Below, piece after piece: positions 43,447-52,756 of a DNA stretch of 64,000 nucleotides. The translations under genes were made by a program, and so were the position numbers. The notes beneath the pieces are model-generated. The model was not told where the DNA came from. It ran no database searches and was given only the letters and a program-made list of their open reading frames with translations. Where the stretch lies: the NCBI GenBank assembly GCA_018267385.1, contig JAFDYN010000007.1, forward strand, positions 434,001 through 498,000, given 5' to 3'. Within the stretch, counting starts at the first letter, position 1. The number at the start of each line of letters is the position of its first letter. Source of the DNA: Bacteroidota bacterium. Lineage in GTDB: Bacteria; Bacteroidota; Bacteroidia; Chitinophagales; LD1.

Positions 43447-44445
43447 ATGCAAACAACGAGTTTTCACAAGTCTCAGATAGATCAGCCGCATCCGCAGCGT
43501 ACCAAGGAGATCCTGCGTGCGCACCCGGAGGTACGTACCCTCATAGGCCGCAACCCGTGGACGGCGGCGATCATGCTTTTCATCCTCTCGCTGCAAGTGG
43601 GTATAGCCTATGTGATGGGCCGTGTGCTGCCGGCAGAGTACTGGTGGGTGGCGCCGATAGCGGCGTGGTGCATAGGGGCCTTTGCTAACCATACGATGTA
43701 CGTGATCATCCATGAGGCGACGCATAACCTGGTCTTTATGAGCCGCACGGCTAACCGCTGGGTGGCGATGATGGCGGACCTGCCTAACCTCGTGCCGGGG
43801 TCTATGGGCTTTGTGGTGTTTCACCTGAAGCACCATGCGCATCAGGGCGACTACGACCAGGATGCCGATATGGCTAACGACTGGGAGGCCCGCCTGATAG
43901 GCAATACGGCGATAGGCAAGGCACTGTGGCTGCTGTTCTTCCCTGTGTTTCAGGTGACACGCCCTGCGCGACTGAAGTCTATCAATATGTGGAGCAAGTG
44001 GACCTGGATCAACCTGGGCATGGCGATCATGTTTGACGTGGCCATCACCTACTTCTGCGGCTGGGTGGGCCTGCTGTACCTGGTGTGTTCTTTCTTCTTC
44101 TCCATAGGCCTGCACCCTGTAGGCGGCAGGTGGATACAGGAGCACTATACCTATGAGGGTGGCCAGGAGACCTTCAGCTACTATGGCCCTATCAATATCA
44201 TAGCGCTGAATGTGGGCTATCACAATGAGCACCATGACTTCCCGTCTATCCCGTGGAATAACCTGCCTAAGCTGCGCGCCATGGCACCGGAGTACTATGA
44301 CAACCTGAAGTACCACACCTCGTGGGCTGCTATCTGGTGGCAGTTTATCACCGACTCACGCTTCTCGCTCTTCTCGCGCGTGGAGCGTGTGGGTGAGGGT
44401 AAGGTGGCTATGAAGGCGAAGAAGGAAACGGCTAAGGCGGCGTAA
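43447..44445 (+). CDS. Sphingolipid delta-4 desaturase-like fatty-acyl desaturase
   Basis: A 332-residue membrane enzyme closely resembling eukaryotic DEGS1/DES1, which puts the 4,5 double bond into dihydroceramide. The short lipid-DES N-domain is present (DQPHPQRTKEILRAHPEVR), then the histidine boxes HEATHN (89-94), HLKHH (126-130) and HNEHH (259-263), and the DES ending SYYGPINI, IPWNNLP, APEYYDNL. The box positions agree with the animal enzyme to within a few residues. The length also matches (about 323 in animals). Four or so hydrophobic segments fit an inner-membrane di-iron enzyme. Bacteroidota make sphingolipids, so a ceramide-type substrate is plausible but not proven. A TTG at 43417 would add ten residues; the -7 element argues for 43447. 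Confidence 0.88.
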   Translation: MQTTSFHKSQIDQPHPQRTKEILRAHPEVRTLIGRNPWTAAIMLFILSLQVGIAYVMGRVLPAEYWWVAPIAAWCIGAFANHTMYVIIHEATHNLVFMSRTANRWVAMMADLPNLVPGSMGFVVFHLKHHAHQGDYDQDADMANDWEARLIGNTAIGKALWLLFFPVFQVTRPARLKSINMWSKWTWINLGMAIMFDVAITYFCGWVGLLYLVCSFFFSIGLHPVGGRWIQEHYTYEGGQETFSYYGPINIIALNVGYHNEHHDFPSIPWNNLPKLRAMAPEYYDNLKYHTSWAAIWWQFITDSRFSLFSRVERVGEGKVAMKAKKETAKAA

Positions 44446-44530
44446 TTGTTTGGCGCGATAGTTAGTAGGGCGATGCCCTACTCTGGTGGCTTGGCGCCCC
44501 TTTGGGGCTGGAAGTAGCGACCCCTCTAAA

Positions 44531-44552
44531 TCTCCCCTAAAGGGGAGACTTT
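44531..44552. terminator. Hairpin between convergent genes, possible REP-like copy
   Basis: TCTCCCC (44531-44537) pairs with GGGGAGA (44542-44548) around TAAA and is followed by CTTT. It lies between the convergent desaturase and the unknown helical protein gene. The palindrome has the look of a dispersed repeat as well as a terminator. Confidence 0.5.
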
Positions 44553-44585
44553 AACAGCATCCATGAAGGTAAATCCTATTCTTAT

Positions 44586-46052
44586 TTACAGTCTGAATTT
44601 CTTTTCGCTGAGTTTGCGCTCTATCCAGTAGAGGAGATTGAGTGTGCTAGTGTAGTGGTCGCGCAGGCCGGCTACTTTATTTGCACGGATGTCCTCTGCC
44701 ATCTCGGCGAGCAGGGCTTTGCGCTCTTCTGCAGGAGCTTTAGATACCTTTGTGATCCAGCGCAGGACGTGGTCTGTAGCGTCACTCTCCAGTTTATTCT
44801 TTTTGATCCAGCCGCGTGTGGAGCGTATCAGTGACGGCAGGATGGTATAGTGGCCAAACTCCATCTGCAGCAGCAGCTGGATGACACGTGCGTGCAGCTG
44901 CAGGTCTGCCCGCTGGCCATGAGAGGAGTTTATGATCTCCTGTATCACTTTATTGGCTTCTGTAGTTTTGCCATTCATAGTGAGGGCATGGGCATACACG
45001 TAGTGTATCATGACCACGCGGCCATAGTGCTCGCCATCTACCTTTTCATCATAGAGGGCACTCCCTACTTTCTCACAGGCAGCGTAGTCTTTGATGCCAT
45101 TCAGGATCACGAGGCGCTGGCGCTGCAGCATGCCCTCTATCTCGACCCGTATGCGCGGGTGAAAGAACTGCGGATGCTTCTCCAATATATCCATAGCCCT
45201 GCGCAGGGCTGCGAGAGAAATATCTGACTGATCAAATGTACTGCTCAGCGCTACGCGCAGGTAGGCGTAGGGCAGTGTATAGAGCTGTGCAGTGCGCAGC
45301 GGGGCGTGGTCCTCATATAGCCTGACCAACCGCTGTGCATATTCGAGACCGATACCGCCCAGTCCATGTACGATGGTCTGAAGGGCATTGTGAATGCTGT
45401 AGTATATCGCCCGCGCTTTGAGCGAATGTATCTCCTCTGCCTGGCGCGCCAGCAGCGGCCGCTGTAGCGCTGCCTGCATCTGCTCCGGTGCATAGCGGTT
45501 CATGATGAGCGGGCCGACATCATGGTACAGCTGGGTGTAGTCTGCCATCTCACGTATGAGTGCGATATGAGCATCAAACTCTGCACGTGGTACGATGCCC
45601 GGCTGTGCAGCATGCCCCAGCTTGTACATCAGCTCCAGCCGGGTAAAGTAGGCAGAGATAAATAATCCATGCATCTCAAGCGCCATCAGTTCGGGATAGA
45701 TCTTATCCATCAGGCGCAGTGCCATATCGTGCATACCCCGGCGGTGAAGGGCCTGTACCTCCAGGTAGGCATTGGTGAGCCGCACCTCCTCGGTGGCAGA
45801 CTCGTCATAGTTGCGCAGGGCTTTGAGCAGGACATCCTGCAGGTAGTTCTTCTCATCTGCTATCTGCTTTTTGGTCTTGCGCAGGCGGCGGCTTAGCTCA
45901 TCGGGGTCATACTCCTGCTGCTTTTGCATGGCGTCAAAAAGCGCTTCGTATTTTTTGCTGCTGCCCCAGAGGGAGATGTACTGTTTAAAGTATTTCTTCT
46001 CACTGGGCGTGAGAGAGTGAATGAGATGCGTGAGCTGATCCTGAGTGCGCAT
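44586..46052 (-). CDS. Hypothetical helical repeat protein
   Basis: A 488-residue soluble protein made almost wholly of helices, reminiscent of TPR/HEAT-like arrays. It begins MRTQDQLTHLIHSLTPSEKKYFKQY, given here only in part, a start conserved in a Bacteroidota protein group of unknown function; the rest has alternating Leu-rich helices (LLKALRNYDE, LEVQALHRRGMHDMALRLMDKIY). No catalytic motif is seen. A -7 element lies upstream at 46083-46090. A scaffold role is only a guess. Confidence 0.75.
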   Translation of the reverse strand: MRTQDQLTHLIHSLTPSEKKYFKQYISLWGSSKKYEALFDAMQKQQEYDPDELSRRLRKTKKQIADEKNYLQDVLLKALRNYDESATEEVRLTNAYLEVQALHRRGMHDMALRLMDKIYPELMALEMHGLFISAYFTRLELMYKLGHAAQPGIVPRAEFDAHIALIREMADYTQLYHDVGPLIMNRYAPEQMQAALQRPLLARQAEEIHSLKARAIYYSIHNALQTIVHGLGGIGLEYAQRLVRLYEDHAPLRTAQLYTLPYAYLRVALSSTFDQSDISLAALRRAMDILEKHPQFFHPRIRVEIEGMLQRQRLVILNGIKDYAACEKVGSALYDEKVDGEHYGRVVMIHYVYAHALTMNGKTTEANKVIQEIINSSHGQRADLQLHARVIQLLLQMEFGHYTILPSLIRSTRGWIKKNKLESDATDHVLRWITKVSKAPAEERKALLAEMAEDIRANKVAGLRDHYTSTLNLLYWIERKLSEKKFRL

Positions 46053-46082
46053 GGATAGGACATTTTAGGTGGTAGTGGACCG

Positions 46083-46090
46083 CAAATGTA
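46083..46090 (-). promoter_or_regulatory. Predicted -7 element of the helical repeat protein gene
   Basis: TACATTTG on the minus strand fits TAnnTTTG exactly, 30 bases before the ATG at 46052. The -33 is not evident. Confidence 0.5.
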
Positions 46091-46116
46091 TGCAACTAAT
46101 CAAATGTTAAAACACA

Positions 46117-47202
46117 TCAGAAAAGTTTGTACTGCTTATCACGATACTGCTCGTACAGAGATGTGTTGTACTCGAAGGATTTGCGATCCGGAAAAAATTT
46201 GCGCATGGCCAGGTCGTACTGGCTGCGCATGAGGTCTGCCCACTCTCCCTCTCCCCGCATACGACGCCCAAACTGCGAATCATTCAGTTTGCCATCATGC
46301 ATGGCCTTGATACGGTTTAGCACTTTATTGGCCCTGTCGGGAAAATTTTTGGTGACCCAGTCCTCAAAGATCGTCCCTATCTGACCATTGAGACGCACTA
46401 CGATATAGTGGACACTGCGTGCGCCGGCCTCTGAGGCAGCGCGGATGATATCAAAGAGGCCATCGTCATTGATAGCCGGTATCATAGGAGCAGCATTGAC
46501 ACTCACAGGTATACCAGCCTCAGAGAAGCTACGGATGGCTCGTAGGATATTGCGGGCCGATGCGGTGCGCGGCTCCATGATGCGCTTCAGGTCTTCATCC
46601 AGTGTGGTAAGGCTGAAAACGACCTGGACCAGGTCGAGCCCGGCCAGTTTGCTAAGGATGTCTATATCCCGCTCTATGAGTGTGTTCTTGGTAATGATGC
46701 CGATAGGGTGACGATACTCGTAGAATACCTCCAGCAGCTGACGTGTGATTTTAAACTGCCGCTCGGCGGGCTGGTAGCAGTCTGTATTGCCCGAGAGGAG
46801 CATGGGGGTAGCTTTCCACTTTGGGTTATCGAGGTACTGACGGAGTAGTTTCGGTGCGATCTTCTTGACCATGATATTCTGCTCAAACTCTGCTCCCGCA
46901 CTATAGTCCCAATACTCGTGAGAGTTTCGTGCATAGCAGTAGATGCAGCCGTGCTCGCAGCCCTGATAGGGATTGAGGCTATACATATTGCGCAGGTCGG
47001 GGCTATCTACTTTATTGACCAGTGTCTTGGGAAAGACCTCAATGAACTTTGTTTTCGGATTGTGTAGTAGCATCTCCTCCCGCTCCTCCTCAGTGGCCAG
47101 ATGCTCCAGGTCTCGCACCGTTTCCGTTTTGAAGAAGCGATTGGCCGGGTTCTTTTGCGCGCCGCGCCCTCTGACGTATATTTCTTTATCTTTATCCGGC
47201 AT
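46117..47202 (-). CDS. PA0069-family radical SAM protein
   Basis: A 361-residue protein from the ATG at 47200-47202; the longer frame adds an unlikely hydrophobic stretch. The iron-sulfur cluster motif is C-x3-C-x2-C in YQGCEHGCIYCYARNSHEYWDYSAG (given here in part; the cysteines are in CEHGCIYC). It carries the PA0069-family start (RGRGAQKNPANRF). Relatives of spore photoproduct lyase share the fold, but this family's reaction is unknown. It diverges from the reductase gene at 47250, with a candidate promoter in between. Confidence 0.88.
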   Translation of the reverse strand: MPDKDKEIYVRGRGAQKNPANRFFKTETVRDLEHLATEEEREEMLLHNPKTKFIEVFPKTLVNKVDSPDLRNMYSLNPYQGCEHGCIYCYARNSHEYWDYSAGAEFEQNIMVKKIAPKLLRQYLDNPKWKATPMLLSGNTDCYQPAERQFKITRQLLEVFYEYRHPIGIITKNTLIERDIDILSKLAGLDLVQVVFSLTTLDEDLKRIMEPRTASARNILRAIRSFSEAGIPVSVNAAPMIPAINDDGLFDIIRAASEAGARSVHYIVVRLNGQIGTIFEDWVTKNFPDRANKVLNRIKAMHDGKLNDSQFGRRMRGEGEWADLMRSQYDLAMRKFFPDRKSFEYNTSLYEQYRDKQYKLF

Positions 47203-47218
47203 AGCATGGCTTATCTCA

Positions 47219-47250
47219 TAAAAATAGCATTTACTAAATAATATAGCAAA
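47219..47250 (-). promoter_or_regulatory. Candidate promoter of the radical SAM gene
   Basis: On the minus strand TTTG (47247-47250) is followed after 20 bases by TATTTTTA (47219-47226), one base off TAnnTTTG. It supports the short start at 47202. Confidence 0.45.
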
Positions 47251-48308
47251 TGAAAGACAAACTACTGATATATGGCTGTAATGGCTATACAGGTACACTG
47301 ATATCTAAACTGGCGGTACAGAAGGGTTTGCAGCCTATACTCAGCGGCCGCAATGAAGCCGCTGTGAAAAAACTGGCAGAAGAACTACAACTACCATATG
47401 TAGCCTTTGACCTGAGCAATAATGCCGCAGTAGACATAGCACTGAAGGACGTAAAGGTGGTGCTGCACTGCGCGGGACCTTTTATCTATACCTCAAAGCC
47501 TATGATAGAAGCCTGCCTGCGCAATAGGGCACATTACCTCGATATCACAGGTGAGATACCGGTCTTTGAGGGTGCGCATGATCATGATGCCGTGGCAAAG
47601 AGTGCCGGCATACTGGTGATGCCGGGTGTGGGATTTGACGTAGTCCCTACCGACTGCATGTCTCTATACCTGAAGGAGCAACTACCCGATGCGGATAAAC
47701 TGGAACTCTGCCTGATGAATAAAGGTGGACGTCTCTCACATGGTACGGCTATCACTATAGCTGAGTCAATGGGCATGGGTAGTGCCATCAGGAAAAATGG
47801 AAAGATCACAGAAACAAAGTCAGGATATACGACGCGCGAGATCGACTTTGGTTTTACTAAGAAAGTAGGTGCGGAGATACCATGGGGTGATGTGTCGACG
47901 GCGTACTATACCACGGGCATCCCCAATATCCGCGTCTACAATGTGCTGCCGAAGCAATTGATCTCATCCATGAAGCTCTCTAACTACATCGGCCCGATAC
48001 TGCGCATGCGCTGGGTGAAAGACCGGGCAATAGCTAAGATCAAGGCGCGTCCTGCAGGTCCGGATGATAAGGAGCGCGCAGAGGCTCAGAGCTACGTATG
48101 GGGTGAGGTGACTAATAAAAGCGGCGCTGCCACGCGCGCTGTACTGACACTGCCGGAGGGCTACAGCCTCACGGCAGATACCGCTGTGGAGATAGCTAAG
48201 CGTGTGCTGGATGCGGGCTTTAGTGCTACTGGCTTCCATACGCCGGCATCAGTGTTTGGTTCGGCATTTATCAGGCAGTTTGATGGAGTGAGTTTGAAAA
48301 ATCTATGA
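47250..48308 (+). CDS. Saccharopine dehydrogenase-like NAD(P)-binding reductase
   Basis: A 352-residue protein with an N-terminal Rossmann fold (LIYGCNGYTGTLISKLA, with a G-x-x-G-x-x-G type loop) typical of the saccharopine dehydrogenase/trans-acting enoyl reductase family. VLHCAGPF and GVGFDVVPTDC are family marks. In other bacteria relatives reduce lipid intermediates; the substrate here is unknown. It starts 47 bases from the divergent radical SAM gene. Confidence 0.85.
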   Translation: MKDKLLIYGCNGYTGTLISKLAVQKGLQPILSGRNEAAVKKLAEELQLPYVAFDLSNNAAVDIALKDVKVVLHCAGPFIYTSKPMIEACLRNRAHYLDITGEIPVFEGAHDHDAVAKSAGILVMPGVGFDVVPTDCMSLYLKEQLPDADKLELCLMNKGGRLSHGTAITIAESMGMGSAIRKNGKITETKSGYTTREIDFGFTKKVGAEIPWGDVSTAYYTTGIPNIRVYNVLPKQLISSMKLSNYIGPILRMRWVKDRAIAKIKARPAGPDDKERAEAQSYVWGEVTNKSGAATRAVLTLPEGYSLTADTAVEIAKRVLDAGFSATGFHTPASVFGSAFIRQFDGVSLKNL

Positions 48309-48340
48309 TCACCGCAGAAACGCGAAACCGCAGAAAATAA

Positions 48341-48901
48341 ATGAGAAAAAATGTAAGTCGCTATATCAAACTGCTCCTGCTCACTCTGCTCATGGCAGGC
48401 TGCCAGCAGCATGCCTTCAAAGAAGGAAAGCCTGCACGGTGCGTGGGTGTGAAGGATGGCGATACGATAGTGGTGGTGCTGGACGGCCAGCAGGTGACTA
48501 TCCGCCTGGCTGAGGTAGACTGCCCTGAGAAGAGCCAGGCCTATGGCCAGCGGGCAAAGCAGTATACATCAGGATTATGTTTTGGCAAGGAAGTGAGTAT
48601 AGTAGAGAAGAATAAGGACCGCTACGGCCGGACGATAGCAATAGTCTATGTAGATGATACCACGGTGCTGAATAAGGAATTGGTCAAGGCCGGTATGGCC
48701 TGGCGCTATGTACAGTACTCAGAGGATCCGGTATACGGTGAGCTGGAAGATGAAGCGCGCAATGCGCATCGCGGCCTTTGGGCAGATGAGAACCCCGAAG
48801 CACCGTGGGAGTTTCGCAAGCATGGCAGAGCGCCATCCAGGCCGGCACATAGGAAGAAATACCAACCGCAAGAGCAAGCAGAAGATGAAGTAGAAAGCTG
48901 A
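48341..48901 (+). CDS. Thermonuclease-like (SNase) lipoprotein
   Basis: A 186-residue protein with a lipoprotein signal (LLMAGC, acylated at Cys21). The SNase domain follows: VKDGDTIVV, the Arg/Glu segment IRLAEVDCPEKSQAYGQRA, and RYGRTIAIVYVDD, then LVKAGMAWRYVQY. The catalytic Arg-Asp-Glu set of the family is consistent with the visible residues, so nuclease activity on DNA or RNA in the envelope is likely. The C-terminus (RPAHRKKYQPQEQ) is basic and variable. Confidence 0.9.
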   Translation: MRKNVSRYIKLLLLTLLMAGCQQHAFKEGKPARCVGVKDGDTIVVVLDGQQVTIRLAEVDCPEKSQAYGQRAKQYTSGLCFGKEVSIVEKNKDRYGRTIAIVYVDDTTVLNKELVKAGMAWRYVQYSEDPVYGELEDEARNAHRGLWADENPEAPWEFRKHGRAPSRPAHRKKYQPQEQAEDEVES

Positions 48902-48924
48902 GTCGGGAGGTTATATCGCCCCTA

Positions 48925-51900
48925 TCATCGCTTTACTACTTTCGCTTTTTTGATCTGTGTCTGTGTCTGTATATAGCAGGTATAGACACCACTCGGCCAC
49001 TCTCGAGTATCAACGGTCACCATCTCCTTTTCTATCACATCATGGTACACGATCTGGCCGAGCAAATCGGTGATAGTAATATCTTTTTGAGCAACATTAT
49101 TGGTGCTGACTATGAAGTGGTCGTGTGCAGGATTGGGGCGTATCGTGATCTGCAGTGCCGCTGCCAGCGCGATACCAGTAGTGGTCGTATCTATGGTAGT
49201 CGTATCTATGATCGCTGTAGTATCCACTGACTCTGTGATGTGTTGCAAAATATTGGAATAAATAGCGGTAACATCTCTGGTGGGATGGCAGACATTGATA
49301 AGGTTGGCCACGATCATATACCTTGAGTTTGTATCGGCTACAAAATTGCTGATGGTGGCGGTAGTCTGCGTATTGGGATAGGCGTTTTGCAGGTGCCAGT
49401 TTCCATTGCCCAGGGAATCGCAGTAGAGGTCGTATGAGGAGACGGGGTTGGCACCTCCCTCCACCACATATGGCGTCCACATAAATCTGCCGGAGTCGGC
49501 ATAGCTCAGGTAGATGGTCTGATGATATGGGCTGAAACCATCCTGCATGCCGCAGGTATCGCGCACTACGATCCTGTAGCGGTAGCTCATACTATCAGGA
49601 TGTGCTGTAGTATCTACCCATTGGCTCAGTGAGTCCCGGTCTATGTGGCCCACCAGGGCATAGTTTGTGGCCGGCGTCGGTGCTCTGTAGATATCATAAG
49701 CGCGCGTAGCATATTTATTTGCCTTCTCCCATGTGACCACAGGTTTTAGAATGGCTGTATCTATGGATACTATACAGATATCCTGATCGACCGCGGCAGT
49801 AGCAAATCCTGTCATTTTGAACACACCGTAATGCTCGATGCCCAGATTCTGGGCTACCGATGTATAGGCAGTGCCAGACCCGTCTACATAAAGCGGCGTA
49901 TAAATCGGAGCAAGAACAGGTGTGTAGAAATCAACCCAGCCGGTATCTGTCCATCTGCTGGCATTGTGATAGCCCAATGGACTATTGAACGACATGGTGC
50001 CCACCGCATAAATATTGTCGCTAGGGTCCCTGGAGATCCAGACCAGTGGAGCAGCATTTCCATTTGTGAGACTATCACCCAGATATGTCCATGACTGACC
50101 GTGCCAGGCCATCACCCGCGAAGCGGTAGATGAGCCTGAGCTCGTGATAGATCTGGCAGCATACACCGTACCGGCACCATCCACTATGACAGAGGTAATC
50201 AAGCCCATACCAGCAGTATCGAGATGACCGAGCCGACTCCATGAGTGCCCGTCCCATTTGGCTATATAGTAGTAGCCCTCATTAGGTGATACAGAGTCTG
50301 TGGTAAATGATCCCCCGGCATATACATTGCCCTGTCTATCCAGGGCTAACGTGTTGATTGTCCAGTTTGCATTCAGCGCTGCACTACCGGTGCCCAGCTC
50401 TGACCATGTATTACCGTCCCATTTAGCTACGTACTTGCGGCCATTGGCATCCCAGATCGTACCTGCTATATATATATTGCTATTCTTATCTATTACCATG
50501 CTTGTTATTCTCTGTGCTGTACCCTGGTTTACATTACTACTCCCGGGAAATGTATTGGTCCTGCTCCCTACCTGAGACCAGCGGGTACCATCCCATTTGG
50601 CTACGTAAAAATTTCCAGCCTGGCTACAGCCGCCATTCCAGCATCCTATACTATCACTGAAGGAGCCTACTGCATAAAGATTGCCTGAGGCATCCCAGGC
50701 TAGTTGAGTGATATTTGAATTGGCATGGAGTCCATTTGCACCTTTGCCCAGCTCATCCCATTTGTAGCCATCCCAGACAGCTACAAAATAACGCGCGCCA
50801 CGTGCATAGGGGTTTGTGCCGGCCTGATACACCGATGCGAATATGTGCCCGGCTGTATCTGTCACTATAGGGCCTGCGTATCCGGAAAAAGACTTACTAC
50901 CCGGACTGATATCGCCCCAATGCACTCCATCCCAGGTGGCCACGTAGCTATGTCCAAAAACACTTATGAATTTACCCGCGCAATATATTTTGCCTGATAG
51001 GTCTCTGGCCATACAGCTTATATCCCCTGCACTATTGAGTTGCCCTACTGCATTGAGCCCTCCCCATCCGCTATCTGGCTCGTACCAGTAGGTGCCATTC
51101 CAGCGGACCATTCTATTATAGCCGTCATTATATGGCCCCCACTGCTGAGGGATGATCCCCCCGGCATTGAGTCCTCCGTTGTCATCAAATATTAGAGTCG
51201 TGATGATTGTTGATTTTGGGAAGGCCCCCCTTCCTGTACCCAAGTTTGCCCAATGAGTGCCATCCCATCTGGCTACGTCATACTTGGTAGCACTGTGAAA
51301 TTGCCCTGCTGCATACAAATTGCCACTGCTATCTGTAGTGAGTGCATAGATCTGCCCATTGCACCCGAGCCTTGTACTACCGGTGCCTACTTTGCTCCAG
51401 ACAAAACCGTCCCATCTCGCTACATAGCCTGAGTCGGCTGCGTCACCTATTTGCCCGGCTGCGTACACTATACCATTCCTATCTATGGTCAGTGTATTGA
51501 TGGGGCTATTCAGGATAGCAGCGGAAGTATCTAAAAGTGTCCATACAGTGCCATCCCATTTGATTACAAAAGAGCGCTTGATAGCATAAGTGCTATCCGC
51601 AATAAACCCTGCAGCATACAGATTGCCATGTGAATCAGATGTCAGGGCTGTGAGAGATGACCGGGTCTGCAATATAGGTGGCGCTGAGGCCGTCACATTC
51701 ACCCAGCTATTCCCGTCCCATTTACCAATATAAGCTCTGGGGTCACCGTAATGAAAAGACGTATCTCCTACGCCATATAGAGTCCCTGTCTTATCTATTG
51801 CTATATAAGTCACCCGGCTATTATACTGCATCTGTGTCCACCTGTGACCATTCCATTTACTCACAAAACACTGACCCGGCAGAGATGAGCCGGGATCATT

Positions 51901-52068
51901 GATGGCTACATATACATTGCCTGAAGAGTCAATGGCCATAGATTTGATATTATCCGAAAAGTCAAGTGCTATGCTATCCCTGGTGCTTACCTCGGTCCAG
52001 ACAGGCTGACCGGAAAGAATGGAGGAGAGAAATGCAGTAAAAAGTACTGCAAGGCAGATACGCTTCAT
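48925..52068 (-). CDS. T9SS-exported protein with 13 WDG-type repeats
   Basis: A 1047-residue protein from the ATG at 52066-52068, which begins a signal peptide (MKRICLAVLFTAFLSSILSG); the frame from 52140 adds a spurious stretch. Some 800 residues hold thirteen units ending in [KRT]WDGxxW (YIGKWDGNSW, FVIKWDGTVW, YVARWDGFVW and so on), each followed by a second half with SSGNLYAAG-like phrases, spaced about 55-65 residues. This looks like a beta-propeller or solenoid. A fibronectin-like region precedes a type A sorting domain (ITIRPNPAHDHF to the final KKAKVVKR). The protein is expected outside the cell. The ligand is unknown. Confidence 0.85.
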   Translation of the reverse strand: MKRICLAVLFTAFLSSILSGQPVWTEVSTRDSIALDFSDNIKSMAIDSSGNVYVAINDPGSSLPGQCFVSKWNGHRWTQMQYNSRVTYIAIDKTGTLYGVGDTSFHYGDPRAYIGKWDGNSWVNVTASAPPILQTRSSLTALTSDSHGNLYAAGFIADSTYAIKRSFVIKWDGTVWTLLDTSAAILNSPINTLTIDRNGIVYAAGQIGDAADSGYVARWDGFVWSKVGTGSTRLGCNGQIYALTTDSSGNLYAAGQFHSATKYDVARWDGTHWANLGTGRGAFPKSTIITTLIFDDNGGLNAGGIIPQQWGPYNDGYNRMVRWNGTYWYEPDSGWGGLNAVGQLNSAGDISCMARDLSGKIYCAGKFISVFGHSYVATWDGVHWGDISPGSKSFSGYAGPIVTDTAGHIFASVYQAGTNPYARGARYFVAVWDGYKWDELGKGANGLHANSNITQLAWDASGNLYAVGSFSDSIGCWNGGCSQAGNFYVAKWDGTRWSQVGSRTNTFPGSSNVNQGTAQRITSMVIDKNSNIYIAGTIWDANGRKYVAKWDGNTWSELGTGSAALNANWTINTLALDRQGNVYAGGSFTTDSVSPNEGYYYIAKWDGHSWSRLGHLDTAGMGLITSVIVDGAGTVYAARSITSSGSSTASRVMAWHGQSWTYLGDSLTNGNAAPLVWISRDPSDNIYAVGTMSFNSPLGYHNASRWTDTGWVDFYTPVLAPIYTPLYVDGSGTAYTSVAQNLGIEHYGVFKMTGFATAAVDQDICIVSIDTAILKPVVTWEKANKYATRAYDIYRAPTPATNYALVGHIDRDSLSQWVDTTAHPDSMSYRYRIVVRDTCGMQDGFSPYHQTIYLSYADSGRFMWTPYVVEGGANPVSSYDLYCDSLGNGNWHLQNAYPNTQTTATISNFVADTNSRYMIVANLINVCHPTRDVTAIYSNILQHITESVDTTAIIDTTTIDTTTTGIALAAALQITIRPNPAHDHFIVSTNNVAQKDITITDLLGQIVYHDVIEKEMVTVDTREWPSGVYTCYIQTQTQIKKAKVVKR

Positions 52069-52087
52069 AAAAAATGTTTTAAGCAAC

Positions 52088-52119
52088 CAAAATAGGAAAA
52101 TACTACGTTTCAGCACAAA
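52088..52119 (-). promoter_or_regulatory. Candidate promoter of the WDG-repeat protein gene
   Basis: TTTG (52116-52119) on the minus strand is followed after 21 bases by TATTTTG (52088-52094), a -7 element one base shorter than the consensus. The start at 52068 follows 19 bases later. Confidence 0.45.
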
Positions 52120-52136
52120 CTGAACGGGAGATAAAA

Positions 52137-52718
52137 TCACTCTAATACACTGAGTGCCGCATCAGCTATGCTCTGCATCCGCTTTTTGTCAGAGAAGGCC
52201 TTGCCTACGGTATTCATACCCTGGAGGGTAGTGACGATATGCATGGCTATGCTCTCTGCGGGGAGCGTGGGTGCAAGCTCTTTGGTTTTGATCCCCTTTT
52301 TGATGGCAGTGAGAAATATCTCGTACATGCTATTGAGATTGCGCTGGGCTATTTCCTTGACAGTCTTGTCGTGAGGGATCATCTCCAGTGCTGCATTATT
52401 GATCAGGCAGCCTTTGCTTTTCTTGTCCTGGGTCTGGGCTGCTATCGCCTTGTCAAAGTAGGAGCGGAAGAGCTGGCGCACGGGTAGGTCCTGGGCAAAA
52501 TGCACTTTGAGCGCCTCGCCATTTTTCTCAGAATAATGATTGAGTACCTCTACAAAGAGGGTATGTTTATCTCCGTAGGTATCATAGATACTCTGCCGGT
52601 TGATACACATACCCTCTGTGAGGTCTGCGAAGCTCGTACCGTTGTATCCATTGCACCAGAAGACCTCAAGCGCTTTTTCGAGCACCTCTTCACGTTCAAA
52701 TTCTTTCTGCCGTGGCAT
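52137..52718 (-). CDS. TetR/AcrR family transcriptional regulator
   Basis: A 193-residue TetR-type regulator: the N-terminal helix-turn-helix (GYNGTSFADLTEGMCINRQSIYDTYGDKHTLF, read here in pieces) and a long helical ligand domain. It belongs to the branch with a MPRQKEFEREEVLEKALEVFW start (first 20 residues shown only in part). It sits 26 bases downstream of an SDR gene, and two operator-like sites lie before that gene, so it probably represses the SDR gene and responds to its substrate. The gene has a promoter of its own at 52727-52756. Confidence 0.93.
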   Translation of the reverse strand: MPRQKEFEREEVLEKALEVFWCNGYNGTSFADLTEGMCINRQSIYDTYGDKHTLFVEVLNHYSEKNGEALKVHFAQDLPVRQLFRSYFDKAIAAQTQDKKSKGCLINNAALEMIPHDKTVKEIAQRNLNSMYEIFLTAIKKGIKTKELAPTLPAESIAMHIVTTLQGMNTVGKAFSDKKRMQSIADAALSVLE

Positions 52719-52726
52719 AATTGATG

Positions 52727-52756
52727 CAAAGATACGATATCCTATCAGCGGCGCAA
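52727..52756 (-). promoter_or_regulatory. Promoter of the TetR gene
   Basis: On the minus strand ATTG (TTG at 52754-52756) is followed after 19 bases by TATCTTTG (52727-52734), exact to TAnnTTTG. It overlaps the SDR 3' end. Transcription would begin right at the TetR start, so translation may be nearly leaderless. Confidence 0.6.

Noticed and set aside
43411-44316. Open frame of 301 codons opposite the desaturase
   Set aside because: His/Arg-rich antisense shadow of the desaturase His boxes.
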